In this document: positions 1-10,556 of the stretch, one piece after another
Numbering within the stretch: the stretch's first letter is position 1
Layout: the number at the start of each line of letters is the position of its first letter
Source: Magnolia sinica
Lineage: Eukaryota > Streptophyta > Magnoliopsida > Magnoliales > Magnoliaceae
Assembly (NCBI RefSeq): GCF_029962835.1
Contig: NC_080582.1
Coordinates: 15,260,032-15,324,031 of the forward strand
Length of the DNA stretch: 64,000 bases
Direction of reading: 5' to 3'
Made by a program: the position numbers and the translations under genes
Notes under the pieces: generated by a model
Told to the model about the DNA's origin: nothing
The model's database searches: none
What the model saw: the letters and a program-made list of their open reading frames with translations, nothing else

Positions 1-560
1 CTGACGCAGGGATGAACATGATGAGGTCGATCCACGAAGCCTCTCTGGACTCCTCACAGAGACTTCTCAAATCCACGACGAAAAAAAAACAAGAAAATAG
101 AAATAATACTCTAGAAAATTTGGAAATTGATTAATGATTGAATAAATGAATTTACATCCTTTAAATAGGGATACTAAGCCATGGAAGAAGTTTCAGAATT
201 AAACTATAGCTAAAACTCCTAGAAATCGCGAGTTACTATAAATAGTAAACTTACTATTTATAAACAGTCGTGATTCCTACTAGTGCGCATGGTTTTCAGC
301 CAAAAATAGTAAATAGTAAGTGTTCTATTTGGCTTTAGCATGCTGTTCTTCTAATTATTCTAAGCGCTTTTAATGTTGGGCGCAACTCGCAGATCCCAAC
401 GGATGAAGAGTTATAATCAAACTAAAACTTATTATAAAAAATGAAATTAAAATAGGAATTCGACTGACGATCTGATGGTATTTCGCAAATTCAGCTTGGG
501 GAAAATCATATATGGTACATCTGATAGCTCATACCGGTTTGTGACATACGTTTGTTTGAA
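1..560. other. AT-rich noncoding DNA, possibly an LTR fragment
   Basis: I see no coding potential here. The stretch is AT-rich, has a TATA-like tttaaatagg near 170 and repeats of short words such as tagtaaac and aatagtaa between 230 and 330. This composition fits the inside of an LTR or a retrotransposon leader cut by the window edge. No terminal repeat partner is visible, so the assignment is weak. Confidence 0.3.
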
Positions 561-599
561 GTTCTAACGGTCCGGATCACCTCCATCTCTGATTGGGCC

Positions 600-975
600 T
601 TTTCTGGTCCATCTTGGCCATGAAACTATCCATGACCCGCTCTGCATCAGGCCCACACTATAAGGTGGGATCCACATGATTGACAACGGATAGAGGACCA
701 CATGATGGATAATAACATTGATTATAAGCCCCACATGATGGATGACCCATATCAAGGTGGGCCACATGAGGACAATTCACATCGAAGATCTGCCCCTAGC
801 TAGTGATGAATGACCAACGTTTAAGCAAGTCCCACATAATGGACAGCCCATTTTGAAGTTGGGCCTGCGTGATGAATGGTCCACATTAAGGTGGCCACGC
901 ATGATGGACGACCCACATCCAAGGTGGGCCTCACATGATGGGTAACCGATATCAAAGGGGGAGCGGATTAGGTGA
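600..975. repeat. Degenerate minisatellite
   Basis: A unit of roughly 35-45 bp resembling cacatgatggatgacccac followed by atcaaggtgggcc recurs about eight times with many substitutions (for example near 660, 700, 730, 830, 880, 905 and 935). The open frames across it are a by-product of the repeat. The words are the same as those at the ends of the inverted-repeat elements elsewhere in the window, so it may have arisen by local amplification of such an end. Confidence 0.6.
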
Positions 976-1085
976 GACCCCATATCCACTGAGGTGGGTG
1001 GGACTCCTATGGTATCGACTGTCATCCACCGTCCGTCCATATTGAAAGCTCATTTTAGGGCATGATAAAAAAATGATGCAGTTCC
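976..1085. mobile_element. Terminus of a gtgggcc-type inverted-repeat element
   Basis: The sequence resembles one end of the inverted-repeat elements at 4919, 5725 and 36959: a gtggg word, then a variant of 'ccgtccgtccatattgaaagctcatttt', then 'agggcatgataaaaaaatgatgca'. No matching second end is seen on the left, so this is a fragment. It abuts the DNA that is homologous to the 3' flank of NLR2. Confidence 0.4.
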
Positions 1086-1277
1086 AAATCCAAGATGATC
1101 TACATCCAATAATTTCTTTCTAAAATTCATAATTCGAAGCCACTAAGACTAAATCAAAGTTCAATGGAACAACCTCTTCTTTCTAGCACATAGTAACCCA
1201 AATAAAAGAGAATTACAGTAGTAATTCAGGAAGAGAAGAATAACACAGCAAACAGGGACAGTTTAAACAGAGAAGAA
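1086..1277 (-). other. 3' flank of NLR1, shared with NLR2 and a relic
   Basis: This segment aligns with 57870-58063 (3' flank of NLR2) and 55985-56225 (orphan flank). Shared words include 'catccaat', 'attcataattcgaag', 'cactaagact', 'aatggaac', 'aagagaagaataaca' and 'agagaagaatcactt'. It probably contains the 3' UTR. The homology shows that gene and flank were duplicated together. Confidence 0.7.
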
Positions 1278-4019
1278 TCACTTACTTGATAGACAACATT
1301 CTTTGAAACGGATGTAGCTTGGCTTGAGACTGCCCTCCCATTTTATGTTTTCCCACCATTTCAGCTCACCTTGGATCTCAACTTGTGTTGCAGAAGCATT
1401 TGTGTTATCGAGAGGAAGCTTCTCCAGCAGTGGGCATCCTCGAATCTTCAACCTCTTCAGCATCGGCAAGTGCCCACTGCAAATGCTTTTCAGTTTGCGT
1501 AGCTCCCAAAGATATATATCAACTAGCCGTGGAAATGCATTTTGCCCCACCTTGCTGTCTTCTTCAAAGACCTTCTCCAGTCTACAACAGAATTTTATTT
1601 CAAGTAATTTGAGATTCTGTAACCGAATGCTCGAAGAGAAGAAATTGATTAGCTTCGGACAACAATCCAAATATATATGCTTTAGGCATGCGAAGCTCCC
1701 TCTTCCCAACTTCCCCCGGCACACTGTTATTAATTTGGCAAGATTGGACACCCTTAGATTTTCTAAGCAAACTGCTGCATCAATGTCTGCCATTCTTCCA
1801 ACGAACAGAAGCTCCAATTGATGGCATTTCTCAATCCAGCATTCTTTAAGGTTGTCCATCTCCATGCCAAGATTGGACAGTGCCTTAATGAACGCATTGC
1901 CATACAAATGAAAGAATTTTGCCATAGAGAGAACCCCTCTAACACCATCTAGGGAATTATTACCACCGCAAACCTCCAGTACTCTTTCATAACTCAAAGA
2001 CTGTTCAGATTGAGTATAAATATGCTGGTAGAGAAATTGGTTTCTTTTAAAATCACGATATCTATCCTTGCGCCCTCCCTTGCAGGGACATACCAAGAAG
2101 TGGAATTCTAGAAAGCAGGATTTCCACAGTTTCGAGCTACGGTCCAAAGATGAAAAAACACTGGCATCACTGACCGAGATATGACGTTTGCATCTGTCTT
2201 GGAGTTGTTCATGGACCAAGCCCAAGCCACATCGATCCCAATTCAATTTTTCTGGAAGCCGATCTATCTTTGTCCAGTCAACCGTCTTGAGATGCTCCAT
2301 TCCCAACAGGTCTAGGCACTGCATGCTACTCAGATTGAAAATTTGGTGCGGAAGAACTTCCAATTTCGTGCCTGAAAGATCAAGTGCCTCAAGTTTTGAA
2401 AGTTTATCTAGGCTGGCCAGTGTCATTAGAGATCGGCAACCCTGGAGCGAGAGCCGACTGAGGTTGCAAGCACCTGAGATGTCGAGGCGTCGGAGGCTTT
2501 GCATGTTATTGAAGGATGCCTCCACCATCTTTGTCAGGGCAGTTTGATGGAGATCAAGGATCTCAAGCTTCCGCATATACTTTAAGAACGTAGGAAGACC
2601 CTCTAGCTTGTGGCAGCTTTGGAGCTTCAACAACCGTAATTCACAAAGGCAGGATATGGAGGATGGCAGGGAAGTGATGCTTGTAGAAGAAAGGTCGAGG
2701 ACTCGGAGTCTGGTCATGTTCTTGAAAAAACTGTCTGGGATTTCTTGCAAGCGATCATTATCATTAAGCAATAACGTTGAGAGAAGAGGGCAGTTTGGAG
2801 AGCTGAATTGGAATGTTTGTAACTGATTGTGAGATAATGAGATCCATTGGCATGCTTCTTCTGCGTCCAAGTTGTTTTTCACTAGGAACGTTAGAGAACC
2901 AATAACTTGCCTCACATGAGAATTCATATCCACATGATATTGTCCTCCTGAAGATTCCTCCATTGTAAATTGCTCTTGTAGCCAGTTCATAAATTCTGCT
3001 TCCTGGGGATGATTTTCCCACACATGTAAAAATAGATTTTTACTCGGCACTTGAAAGACAGATAGGTAATTTGGGTTTGATGACGTCAGGGACAATAAAA
3101 CCATGCATCTCTTGGCGAACTCTTTGAGCAGTATATTCCCCAGTCTCTTGAAAGCCACTTCTTTATTCTCCTCCTCATTGAAGAATCCATCTAAAAAGCC
3201 CTCCGACCTCCAATACTCTTCTATCAAGGAATCTCGGTCGATGGAACTTCCGTTCTGACACAAAAAGGAAACGTAAGAAAAGCATTTGAAGACCATATCT
3301 CTGTTTGAAAAACCAATGCTGGCAGCAACATCGGCCGTCTCTTCCAGTAAAAAATCCCAGGCATCTTCTTCAAACCACTCCTCCACCTTGATCTTTAATT
3401 GAGCTCCCATTTTAGAACAGACTTCATCGGATTGAGTGGTGATGATGACTTTGCTGCCACTTGTAACCGGAACTCCAATCTCTTTCAAGTCAAAGCTTTC
3501 CCAAACATCTTCAAAGATGAGGAGGAACCTTTGGCCGCTTAACTTATCATTGATACTCTTTGCAGTTGCAGAGAAATATTGCGTGGACTCTGGGATGAAT
3601 TGTATGGACTCTGGGATCTCCAATGCCTTCTGGATTCCCATCTGCACCTCCATCAACCGATTCCTTCTCCCCTTTGCAGCCAACCGTTCGACAGCATTTT
3701 CATACCAATAAGTGAGCTGCTTCAATCCTCCTTTGATGATTCTATCCGGCATCTTCTCTCCAAGACTCTCGATCCCTGGCGCTCTTACTGGTATGATCAC
3801 ATCGAACAGACGGCTAGATTCTCCGGATTCCTCCATTGCGGCGACCACCTGTCTCACCATCCGTGACTTCCCCACTCCCTGCCATCCCCATACTGAGAAC
3901 ACTGAAATCTTGTCATCTCTCAAGCAATCCCATATCCGTTGCCTCATGTGTTGTGACAAAGCGCTCACAACCTCTCCTCCTCCTTTGAACCATCGATCAT
4001 CATCCCTAAAAGCTGTCAT
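1278..4019 (-). CDS. NB-LRR disease-resistance-type protein, NLR1 (no CC/TIR, no GLPL)
   Basis: A single uninterrupted 913-codon frame starts at an ATG that aligns with the paralogue at 58064-60794. In order: a short 40-residue N terminus with no coiled coil or TIR; P-loop WGWQGVGKS with Lys51; kinase-2 RFLLIFEDVW (164-173); RNBS-B GSKVIITTQSDEVC (188-201); an RNBS-C-like stretch around 212-230; RNBS-D-like CFSYVSFLC (246-254); an MHD position reading MNS (365-367); leucine-rich repeats from about 393 to 620; and a C-terminal LRR region (about 700-900) with the KLKSIC, CPLLEKLPL and WWENIKW words typical of RPS2/RPS5-like CNLs. Only about 25 residues separate RNBS-C from RNBS-D, so the ARC1 segment with GLPL is missing. 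By family it would be an intracellular immune receptor or helper. Without a complete NB-ARC, nucleotide switching is doubtful, and function is inferred from homology only. Confidence 0.9.
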   Translation of the reverse strand: MTAFRDDDRWFKGGGEVVSALSQHMRQRIWDCLRDDKISVFSVWGWQGVGKSRMVRQVVAAMEESGESSRLFDVIIPVRAPGIESLGEKMPDRIIKGGLKQLTYWYENAVERLAAKGRRNRLMEVQMGIQKALEIPESIQFIPESTQYFSATAKSINDKLSGQRFLLIFEDVWESFDLKEIGVPVTSGSKVIITTQSDEVCSKMGAQLKIKVEEWFEEDAWDFLLEETADVAASIGFSNRDMVFKCFSYVSFLCQNGSSIDRDSLIEEYWRSEGFLDGFFNEEENKEVAFKRLGNILLKEFAKRCMVLLSLTSSNPNYLSVFQVPSKNLFLHVWENHPQEAEFMNWLQEQFTMEESSGGQYHVDMNSHVRQVIGSLTFLVKNNLDAEEACQWISLSHNQLQTFQFSSPNCPLLSTLLLNDNDRLQEIPDSFFKNMTRLRVLDLSSTSITSLPSSISCLCELRLLKLQSCHKLEGLPTFLKYMRKLEILDLHQTALTKMVEASFNNMQSLRRLDISGACNLSRLSLQGCRSLMTLASLDKLSKLEALDLSGTKLEVLPHQIFNLSSMQCLDLLGMEHLKTVDWTKIDRLPEKLNWDRCGLGLVHEQLQDRCKRHISVSDASVFSSLDRSSKLWKSCFLEFHFLVCPCKGGRKDRYRDFKRNQFLYQHIYTQSEQSLSYERVLEVCGGNNSLDGVRGVLSMAKFFHLYGNAFIKALSNLGMEMDNLKECWIEKCHQLELLFVGRMADIDAAVCLENLRVSNLAKLITVCRGKLGRGSFACLKHIYLDCCPKLINFFSSSIRLQNLKLLEIKFCCRLEKVFEEDSKVGQNAFPRLVDIYLWELRKLKSICSGHLPMLKRLKIRGCPLLEKLPLDNTNASATQVEIQGELKWWENIKWEGSLKPSYIRFKECCLSSK

Positions 4020-4329
4020 TGCCTATGCCCGATCTCTCCTGCAAAATTCGAATTCATCATCTCATGACTAAGAGTGGCGATGGGCCAGGCAATGCACCCA
4101 CGTCAATTTTCAAAGCTGTTTAACGCTCAAGTCATTTTAGCTAGACCCAATCAACAGTTTTTTTTTTTTTTTCCAATGGAATGATCCACCTGATAATTGA
4201 ATCTGCTACATTTTGAGATAGTTCCCTAAAATGATCTCGAAAAATGGATGGACGGCGTGGATACAGAATACAAACATTGCCGTGTACCAGCAGACGGTAG
4301 TCCGCTCTGTGGCACGAGCACATAAAACC
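4020..4329 (-). other. Upstream region of NLR1
   Basis: No reading frame of note. The first bases match the 5' leader of NLR2 (60795-60850), for example 'tttctgcaaaatt' against 'tcctgcaaaattcgaattc'. It should hold the NLR1 promoter, but I see no convincing TATA box. A 13-base T run lies at about 4159. It ends in the target duplication of the element at 4330. Confidence 0.45.
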
Positions 4330-4856
4330 GGACGAGGATTGCGTCCTACCCCCGCCCGGACGGTAAACCTCCGGGCAGGGCTATGTGGGGCCCACCGTGA
4401 TGTAAGTGTATTATCCACGCTGTTAATCGTTTTTCTCAGATCATTTTAAATTGTAAACCAAAACATGAGGCTGGAAAAGGGATTAAACGGACCACAAAGT
4501 GGGGATTTAACTTCTACCATTAAAAACTTCTTGGGAGCCGGATAAGTTTCGGATCAAGCTGACATTTTTTTTTTCACTTCATCCACGTCTGCATGACCTT
4601 ATTAATAGGTTGGATGGTAAAACAAAATCACGGTGGCCCTTAGAAAGGTTTCAACGATGAATGTCATTATCACTACAGCTTCCTTTGGTGTGGTCCACTG
4701 GAGCTGTGTACATGCCTCATTTTTTAACTCATATATTAAAATTATTTGATAAAAACGATGAACGGAGTGGATAAAGTAATTGCATCACGGTGGACCCCAC
4801 ATAGCCCTGCCCGGACGGATTACCGTACGGGCGGGGGTAGGACGCAATCCGTCCCG
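4330..4856. mobile_element. Mutator-like MITE, copy 1
   Basis: A noncoding 527-bp element with inverted ends of roughly 110 bp. The left end contains ggattgcgtcctacccccgc and its mirror gcgggggtaggacgcaatcc is at the right. It is flanked by a perfect 9-bp direct repeat, cataaaacc (4321-4329 and 4857-4865). Nine-base target duplications and long inverted repeats are the hallmark of Mutator-like elements. Copies 2 (47982) and 3 (61313) share ends and body. No transposase is encoded, so it is non-autonomous. Confidence 0.85.
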
Positions 4857-4918
4857 CATAAAACCCGCCTATTTTCTCCATCCCGGAGAGATTGCATACT
4901 ACACGGTTTCAACGTGCG

Positions 4919-5305
4919 GAACTCTGTGGGCCCATCATGATTTGTGTGTTAGATCCACACCGTCAATCAATTTTTCCAGCACTATTGAGAATGATCCAAA
5001 AAAATGAAGCACATCCAAAGCACAATAGGTTGAATGAACTAGCATTGAAAACTTCTTAGTGGCTAACAATGAGATTTATTTGCCATCTAACCTGTTTATA
5101 AGGTCACACGGACCTGGATGAAGGGAAAAATACAAATATCAGTTTGATCAGAGCCTTATGTGGCTCCACGAAATTTTCAATGGAAGACGTCCAATTTCTA
5201 CTGTTTCTCATACTGTTGTCCACTTAAGCTATAATCTTGTTCGTAAGAAATAGATATAGATGGATGGTGTGTAAATAAGAAATACATCATGGTGGAGCCC
5301 ACGTA
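4919..5305. mobile_element. gtgggcc-type inverted-repeat element
   Basis: The left end reads ctctgtgggcccatcatgat and continues with a variant of 'gtgtgttagatccacaccg'. The right end is its inverse, with gatggatggtgtg, then aaatacatcatggtggagcc. The body contains the standard words of this family: caaatatca, the ggtcacacggacc region and the gtccacttaagc region. It is a non-autonomous DNA element of about 390 bp. The target duplication is not resolved. Confidence 0.6.
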
Positions 5306-5724
5306 AATTTCATGCGTCAAAGGCTGTGTGGTGCAGCCTATCGGGGAAGAAGAAAACCCGCAGTGTTGAATGCCCATCAATCAATTGGCCCGCGTTAGAG
5401 GCTGAGCCATGGCAGTACTATCCACCAGATGGATGGTTTGCGTCAAACTGAATCAAGCAAGCAAATCAACCCATAAAGTCGAATTCACATTTCGTATTAG
5501 TGTGGCACTATTTTGTAAAAGCAAGAGCTTTCTGGTCCACGCAGATTGCATGGTACTATGGAGGTGTCCATGCCCTCCATCCATTTCTTCATATCATATT
5601 AGAGCATGAGCTTAAAGGCAAATCCAAATCTCAGGTGTACCACACCATAAAACAGTGTTGATTGAACGCCCACCATTAAAAACTTCTCATGGAAAGGGGA
5701 TAGGATTAAGTCCGGCCATGACTG
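5306..5724. other. Noncoding DNA with element fragments
   Basis: No gene is supported. Between about 5590 and 5700 are interior words of the gtgggcc-type elements (aaatccaaatctcaggtgta, accattaaaaacttct) without matching ends. The rest is unassigned. Confidence 0.4.
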
Positions 5725-5833
5725 TGGGCCATCTTGATGTATGTATTGCATATCAACACTGCCCAATCCGTTTCTCTAGCTCATTTTAGGGCATGAGCCC
5801 AAAAATGAAGTAAATCCAAATCTCAGGTGTATC

Positions 5834-5917
<84 letters not shown>

Positions 5918-6188
5918 GTGTGCCATGGTTAGAGGAGATAGAACTTCTGAGATACAGAAATTTTGGATCAAGCTTATATTTGTTTTTTCCTTTCATCTAG
6001 GTTAGTGTGTCCTAATTAACAGATTAGATAGAAAATAAATACTATGGTGGGGATTAGAGTGGGCGCTAAAAAGTTTTTAACGACATAATAAATTCAATCA
6101 GCATGGTTCCTATGACATGGTCAAGCTGAGATTTGGATGTTTACACTTGTCTTGGGATGTCAACACGGACTAATGAGATGTCGCATGT
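5725..6188. mobile_element. Left part of an inverted-repeat element split by Gyp-1
   Basis: The left end (ctgtgggccatcttgatgta) and interior, up to the word gagatttggat at about 6128, match the gtgggcc-type family. The right end is missing here. The missing part (aggccctaaaag and the inverse terminus with acatacatcaaagtgggc) is found at 36728-36842, just beyond the far LTR of Gyp-1. The element was therefore the insertion target and its halves are now about 30 kb apart. Confidence 0.6.
5838..5914. repeat. (AT)n microsatellite
   Basis: An uninterrupted AT dinucleotide run of about 38 units lies inside the left half of the split inverted-repeat element. It is absent from other copies of the family, so it expanded in this copy. 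Confidence 0.95.
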
Positions 6189-6189
6189 G

Positions 6190-6790
6190 TCGGTGTTATG
6201 TACTAATTACAGATGAAATCCTACTCGTGCCTCAAGGATGTCTTTCGACAACACATCATGTGCTCGAAACAGAATGGCTCATAGCCATACGAATGCTTGC
6301 AGATGGGATATTACAATGAAGGACACATGGCCCTCACACAAGTGGCATGTGTAGTTAAGAAACATGTTTGACAAGCTTATAAAGACCCACTAAGATTGAA
6401 AGTTTATTATAATCCAGATATACTTGGTAAGGTTATCTCACACGATTTTGTCCAATGGGAGATCTCCATAGAGATGATCGCTGCTTCCATAATGACTATG
6501 AAGGTTCGAGAGGCCGATTCCTCCCATGGAAGGAAATCAAAGGACATGTTGAGGAATCCAATTCCGGTTAAGATACAACAAAGTTGTAACATTTAAGGAC
6601 CTATGTAGCCAAGCTAGCATGGAGTCTAAAAATGGTTTGATGTTTTAACCATCAAGAATCTTGACTAGCAAGGAAACCCAATAAGGGTTTCCACTTTCCT
6701 GAGCTATACAAGGAGCATGCGATGAAGAGCTCAGGGCCTAAGCTAAATACAATCTCTCTACATAGCGCAATGCTACTTATCTTAATTTCA

Positions 6791-6868
<78 letters not shown>

Positions 6869-7514
6869 CCTTTTATCTTCTGTCTAGCTTCAGTGTAAAA
6901 TGTCTAGAGTTTAGGATAGCTTACATTGTTGCTATCTAGTGCGATCGCTATGGTATGCCTAAGAGTAGCAAAAATATCCATGACCTACTATCGTCGAATT
7001 CCTTATCAATGAAGTCCTTAAATTAGAAGATTACACCATAGTCACATTCTGCCAACCACTCGCCTCAATTGTTTGTCCATACAGCCGATTGTAGGTGTTT
7101 ATCTTCTATTTATTTCTCTGCTTATATTGTTTCCTCGTTGGTGTACTAAGCTCCAATTATAGATCATCAAAATCCACATTTTGTCCTTATTTTTTAACTC
7201 TTCCTATCCATTATTGTAGTACTCACGATCACCGTTGAAAGAAAAGTACTCTTTAGTTTCAGGCAAATGTTCTCATTTAGAAGGACAAACTCTCCCCTTC
7301 TAAATCATCTGATCAATGCAACATTAGAGGCTGGACAATCAGATCAACCTCCATATGTCTGATCCTATGGGCTGTTTGGCGCCTGGGGTTGTAAGACTCA
7401 ATCAAACTTAAGTTGAGTATGACTTCGGCATGCTCACACTATCCTACTTGAACATGTTTGATTGAATAGGGGCCTTTGTTGACATGTGGGCTCAAGTTTG
7501 AGTGAATAGAAAAT
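6190..7514 (+). repeat. Gyp-1 5' LTR
   Basis: It aligns along its length with 35472-36727. Shared words include 'gacaagcttataaa', 'ccatctcaca'-like stretches, 'gaagagctc..ggcc', 'cacagtgcaatgct'-like and 'catgtttgattgaata'. It contains a TA microsatellite that the 3' LTR lacks, which explains most of the length difference. Divergence is large (I estimate over 20%), so the insertion is old. The left edge is uncertain by a few tens of bases. Confidence 0.6.
6796..6865. repeat. (TA)n microsatellite
   Basis: About 35 TA units inside the Gyp-1 5' LTR, missing at the matching point of the 3' LTR near 36100. Confidence 0.95.
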
Positions 7515-8149
7515 ATATTTTTGGCACTCTCGGTGGGACTACAGTGTGTTATTCTTAGTGTTTCTCGAGAAAGCGAGATAGTAAGCAGAGCAAAAAGGCC
7601 TAGTTCTCTCTTAGAAGTTCTAGGAGAACCATGTAATGAAGAAGAGTAGTTGGAAGTCATTGACGTATGAGCATCATCTTCCTCGCAATGGCTGACCCTT
7701 TGAGATGTCGTAAATCACATCCTCGCCTTGTGAGGAGCTGTTTGCATATTGTAGAGGAAAATAAGGCCTAAGTATAATTGTTCATCGAAGAGCTCAAAAC
7801 TTTCTTTGAAAGATTCTTTTAGTCTGTGAATGTACAACCTGCCAGCCGTTCCCCCATAGAAAAGGAGGCGGAATGGCTTGCTAAAACCCCAACAAGGGTC
7901 GGCTAGGCCGAACCCCATGGTTGACCATTACCACCCCACCGATGGCAAGGAGAAACGGCCAACAATGCGACCAACTGAAATTCACCGACCTCTAAAACCT
8001 TCTTATACCTGGGGGACAATTGTAAGATAGCATCATAAATCTTAGAGGGCAGTTGGCCATCCCGTTGATACTATAGAATTATTACCCAACAGAAGCGACC
8101 TTTACATAGTATATAAACCTCCGTGCAAACTTGATCCAGACTTAACTTG
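7515..8149 (+). other. Gyp-1 leader
   Basis: The LTR is followed directly by ttttggcactctcggtggga, the position and form of a tRNA primer-binding site, though I could not assign the tRNA. The remainder up to gag has no open frame and no other feature I can support. Confidence 0.4.
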
Positions 8150-8800
8150 AGATGTAGGAAAGGTTGCACATGAAATTCCGCCAAACTGAGCCTAAAGTCT
8201 TCATGGGCGCCGATTTATCCAGACTTTGCCAATTACCTAGAGAATTGACCAAACAGTTCATCGTCCAATTCAAGGGCACTAAGAATTGGTGCCCTATGAT
8301 TCTTCCTGAGGTTGAGTTCGCTAGACTCATCTTAGATGGCATGGACTTTGAGCTTCACTAGAAGTTTGAAAGAATGCACTTTGGTGACCTGTTCAAGTTA
8401 TCAACTAGGGTCACCTGTTACAAACAAATCCTCCATGAGGAGAGTCATCATATGAACTAATCACATGGCATGTTTTTATCATGACTCTAACTATGAACGG
8501 AACATCATGGAGGTAATAGGCAAACAGTTGTACAAATGTCCGAATTTAAATCATTTTGAGGTTCAAACCTTCACAGGTGTGAACCCTCTGCTGAAGGGTA
8601 TCCCCAAGTCCCTAAGGCAATACTCTTTTGACTGTTCTAAGGCCAAAGAAATCTTTGACCTGTTGTTAAAGGTCAGATTTATCAAACTCTCTGACTACCA
8701 GAAGAATCCATTGGCCAAGGAACAAAAAGGGGAGTACTGCAAGTGGCATGGTCCCAAAACATATTCTACTAAGAGTTGTGTAATTTTGAGTAATATCATC
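8150..8800 (+). pseudogene. Gyp-1 gag fragment
   Basis: Two open stretches, 8164-8361 and 8465-8803 in a different frame, together resemble the plant retrotransposon gag domain. The first has FRTEPKV-like and LSRL words, then EFARLILDGMDFELH, as in the gag of Ty3-type elements. The second ends with CKWHGPKTYSTKSCV, the degenerate CxxH...C cluster typical of this lineage. A stop after FELH and a frameshift separate them. It would have formed the particle protein but cannot do so now. Confidence 0.65.
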
Positions 8801-9926
8801 TAGGACCATTAGTGTCAATGTCATCACTGATGAAATTAAGACAATCGGTCGAACCACTAACAAATCCAAGGTGGCGACTCCTTAAACACTAACAAAGGAG
8901 CCATCTAAACCTAAACGACAAGTGACTATTGCTTCCTCCAAATCTTTGTGGCCAAACCAACAAAGGAAGCAAGCATCAATGGGAGATTAATGATAATGCC
9001 CCTCCCAATGAACTCAAGGAAAATTTGGTGATGCGTGAATGCTGCTTGAGGCACATCGACAAGGGTACAGAACATTCGTCACTTAACGGCTGATATAATT
9101 GGTTGTCATGATTGTCTGACCAACTAATGACGAGACAATTACCGATGCGTCGACAACCGAACCAACAGTAGCACTAATTGTTTGTTACCCATGAGCGTAG
9201 AAAGACGAGTTAACATTTCACGTTGCCTATAATCATGAGAGTACGAAACCCTGACCAAATTAGGTTTGGGTGCCCAAGGATTCATGAATTGCCACATTAA
9301 GCTCTGAGGAGACACTTTGTAGGCTAGCCGGATCACCCACTACTTTGTTGGCCACTCGTAAGGCCACGAATGGTTAAGCCTGTTGAAACATTCACCAAAC
9401 AGTGGACTATTGCAATCCATTAGAAGTTTTCCCAAGATCCTTAAGGACCGATCATAACTCAGAGACATAGGTTATAAAAGTGGAGGGCTATGGCTAGTGC
9501 TTTTACAATTATTGATCGTGTTATATGCAAAAGGACGCGATCGATCACAAAGAGGTTCGGACCATTCCATGAATGTCCAGCACCGTAGGATCCAATGCCC
9601 TCCCCTAAAGACATCCATGTGGAGGAGGATTTCAAAATATTCTCATCTCTTCTGAGGAAATTTGTTTAGCTTACCAATCCTTCCAAGGATCTCCCAGCTT
9701 AAGAATTTTATAAAAGAAATCGGAGATCAGATTGAGACAGCTAACTCAAGGGAAAGTAGCAGCAAAGCCACAGTTACATTCGGGACTTTACTGCTCCATC
9801 ACCTTTAATTGCAACCTGCCATTTATTTTTCTAATGAAGTTCCAAGCATCATTGGATCAGTCTAATCAGATGGTCAAGGACATTGAAGAGGTAAGAGAGA
9901 CCTCAACACAAGTAGATATTTGATCC
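8801..9926 (+). pseudogene. Decayed Gyp-1 gag-protease linker
   Basis: Position and scattered words (IKTIGRTTNKSKVATP near 8830, FHECPAP near 9570) suggest that this is the degraded linker between gag and protease. Stops are dense in all frames. I can support no separate gene here. Confidence 0.4.
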
Positions 9927-10213
9927 TCCATAGCTAACCATGGCCATGGAGGCAGACACACTGTTGTCATTGAGGACAATGAAGAAGCAAAGAAGGTCAT
10001 CTTTACTAAACCTTCACATTCGATAACCAAACACATGAAACCTCTCAATGTGACCACACATATGGATGGTTGCCCAATTTCGTGAGTGATGGTCAACAAC
10101 AGTGCAGCCATAAATATCATTCCAATGTCAATGGTCCAAAGGCTAAAGAAAACACCGCATGACTTAATACCAACCGAGGTTACTATATCGAGTTTCGTAG
10201 GAGGGGTCACAAA
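9927..10213 (+). pseudogene. Gyp-1 protease, N-terminal part
   Basis: One frame, with one stop, reads HTVVIEDNEEAKKVIFTKPS and then MVNNSAAINIIPMSMVQRL, which aligns with the retropepsin core of plant Ty3-like elements (D-N-G-A-A-L-N type). The catalytic Asp position is Asn and the following Gly is Ser, so the site is dead. The frame continues as TISSFVGGVTN and is then cut by Copia-1. It resumes at 15082. Confidence 0.65.
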
Positions 10214-10546
10214 TGATAACAAAAGTGGGCAGCTGATAGCAGGAGTACGAAACTGAGGTCACTGGTGGTGCACCTCTTGTATATTCAATTTTAAAAAGAA
10301 TATAGCTAGCTGAAACGACTGCAATATTTTCTAACTTTTATTGTACTTTTCACTACACACACAGTTACCAAAAGCTACAATACATAAATAGCTGAAAGTA
10401 AAACCAACTCCACTTTCTTTGCTCTTTTTTCTCAACTAAACCGTAACTGAAAGACTCTTTCAGCAACGGTACAAATTCAAACTCAGTCGGCAACCACTTG
10501 CTTATTATTAGGACTGACTTGTTCCAACAAGTTTACCATTTCAACA
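10214..10546 (-). repeat. Copia-1 3' LTR
   Basis: In element orientation it starts TGTTGAAATGG (10546) and ends TTATCA (10214). It is preceded by the purine tract. Five transitions and one T indel separate it from the other LTR. Confidence 0.95.
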
Positions 10547-10556
10547 TTCCCCCTTA
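10547..10556 (-). other. Copia-1 polypurine tract
   Basis: On the minus strand the bases just before the 3' LTR read taagggggaa, the plus-strand primer site expected immediately upstream of TGTTGAAA. Confidence 0.85.

Noticed and set aside
1324-4071. Plus-strand open frames of 70-165 codons opposite NLR1
   Set aside because: They mirror the NLR1 coding strand, have no homology of their own, and their counterparts opposite NLR2 differ in extent. Antisense by-products.
4206-5007. Short open frames inside inverted-repeat elements
   Set aside because: They start and stop within terminal repeats, are not conserved between copies and lack any transposase motif.
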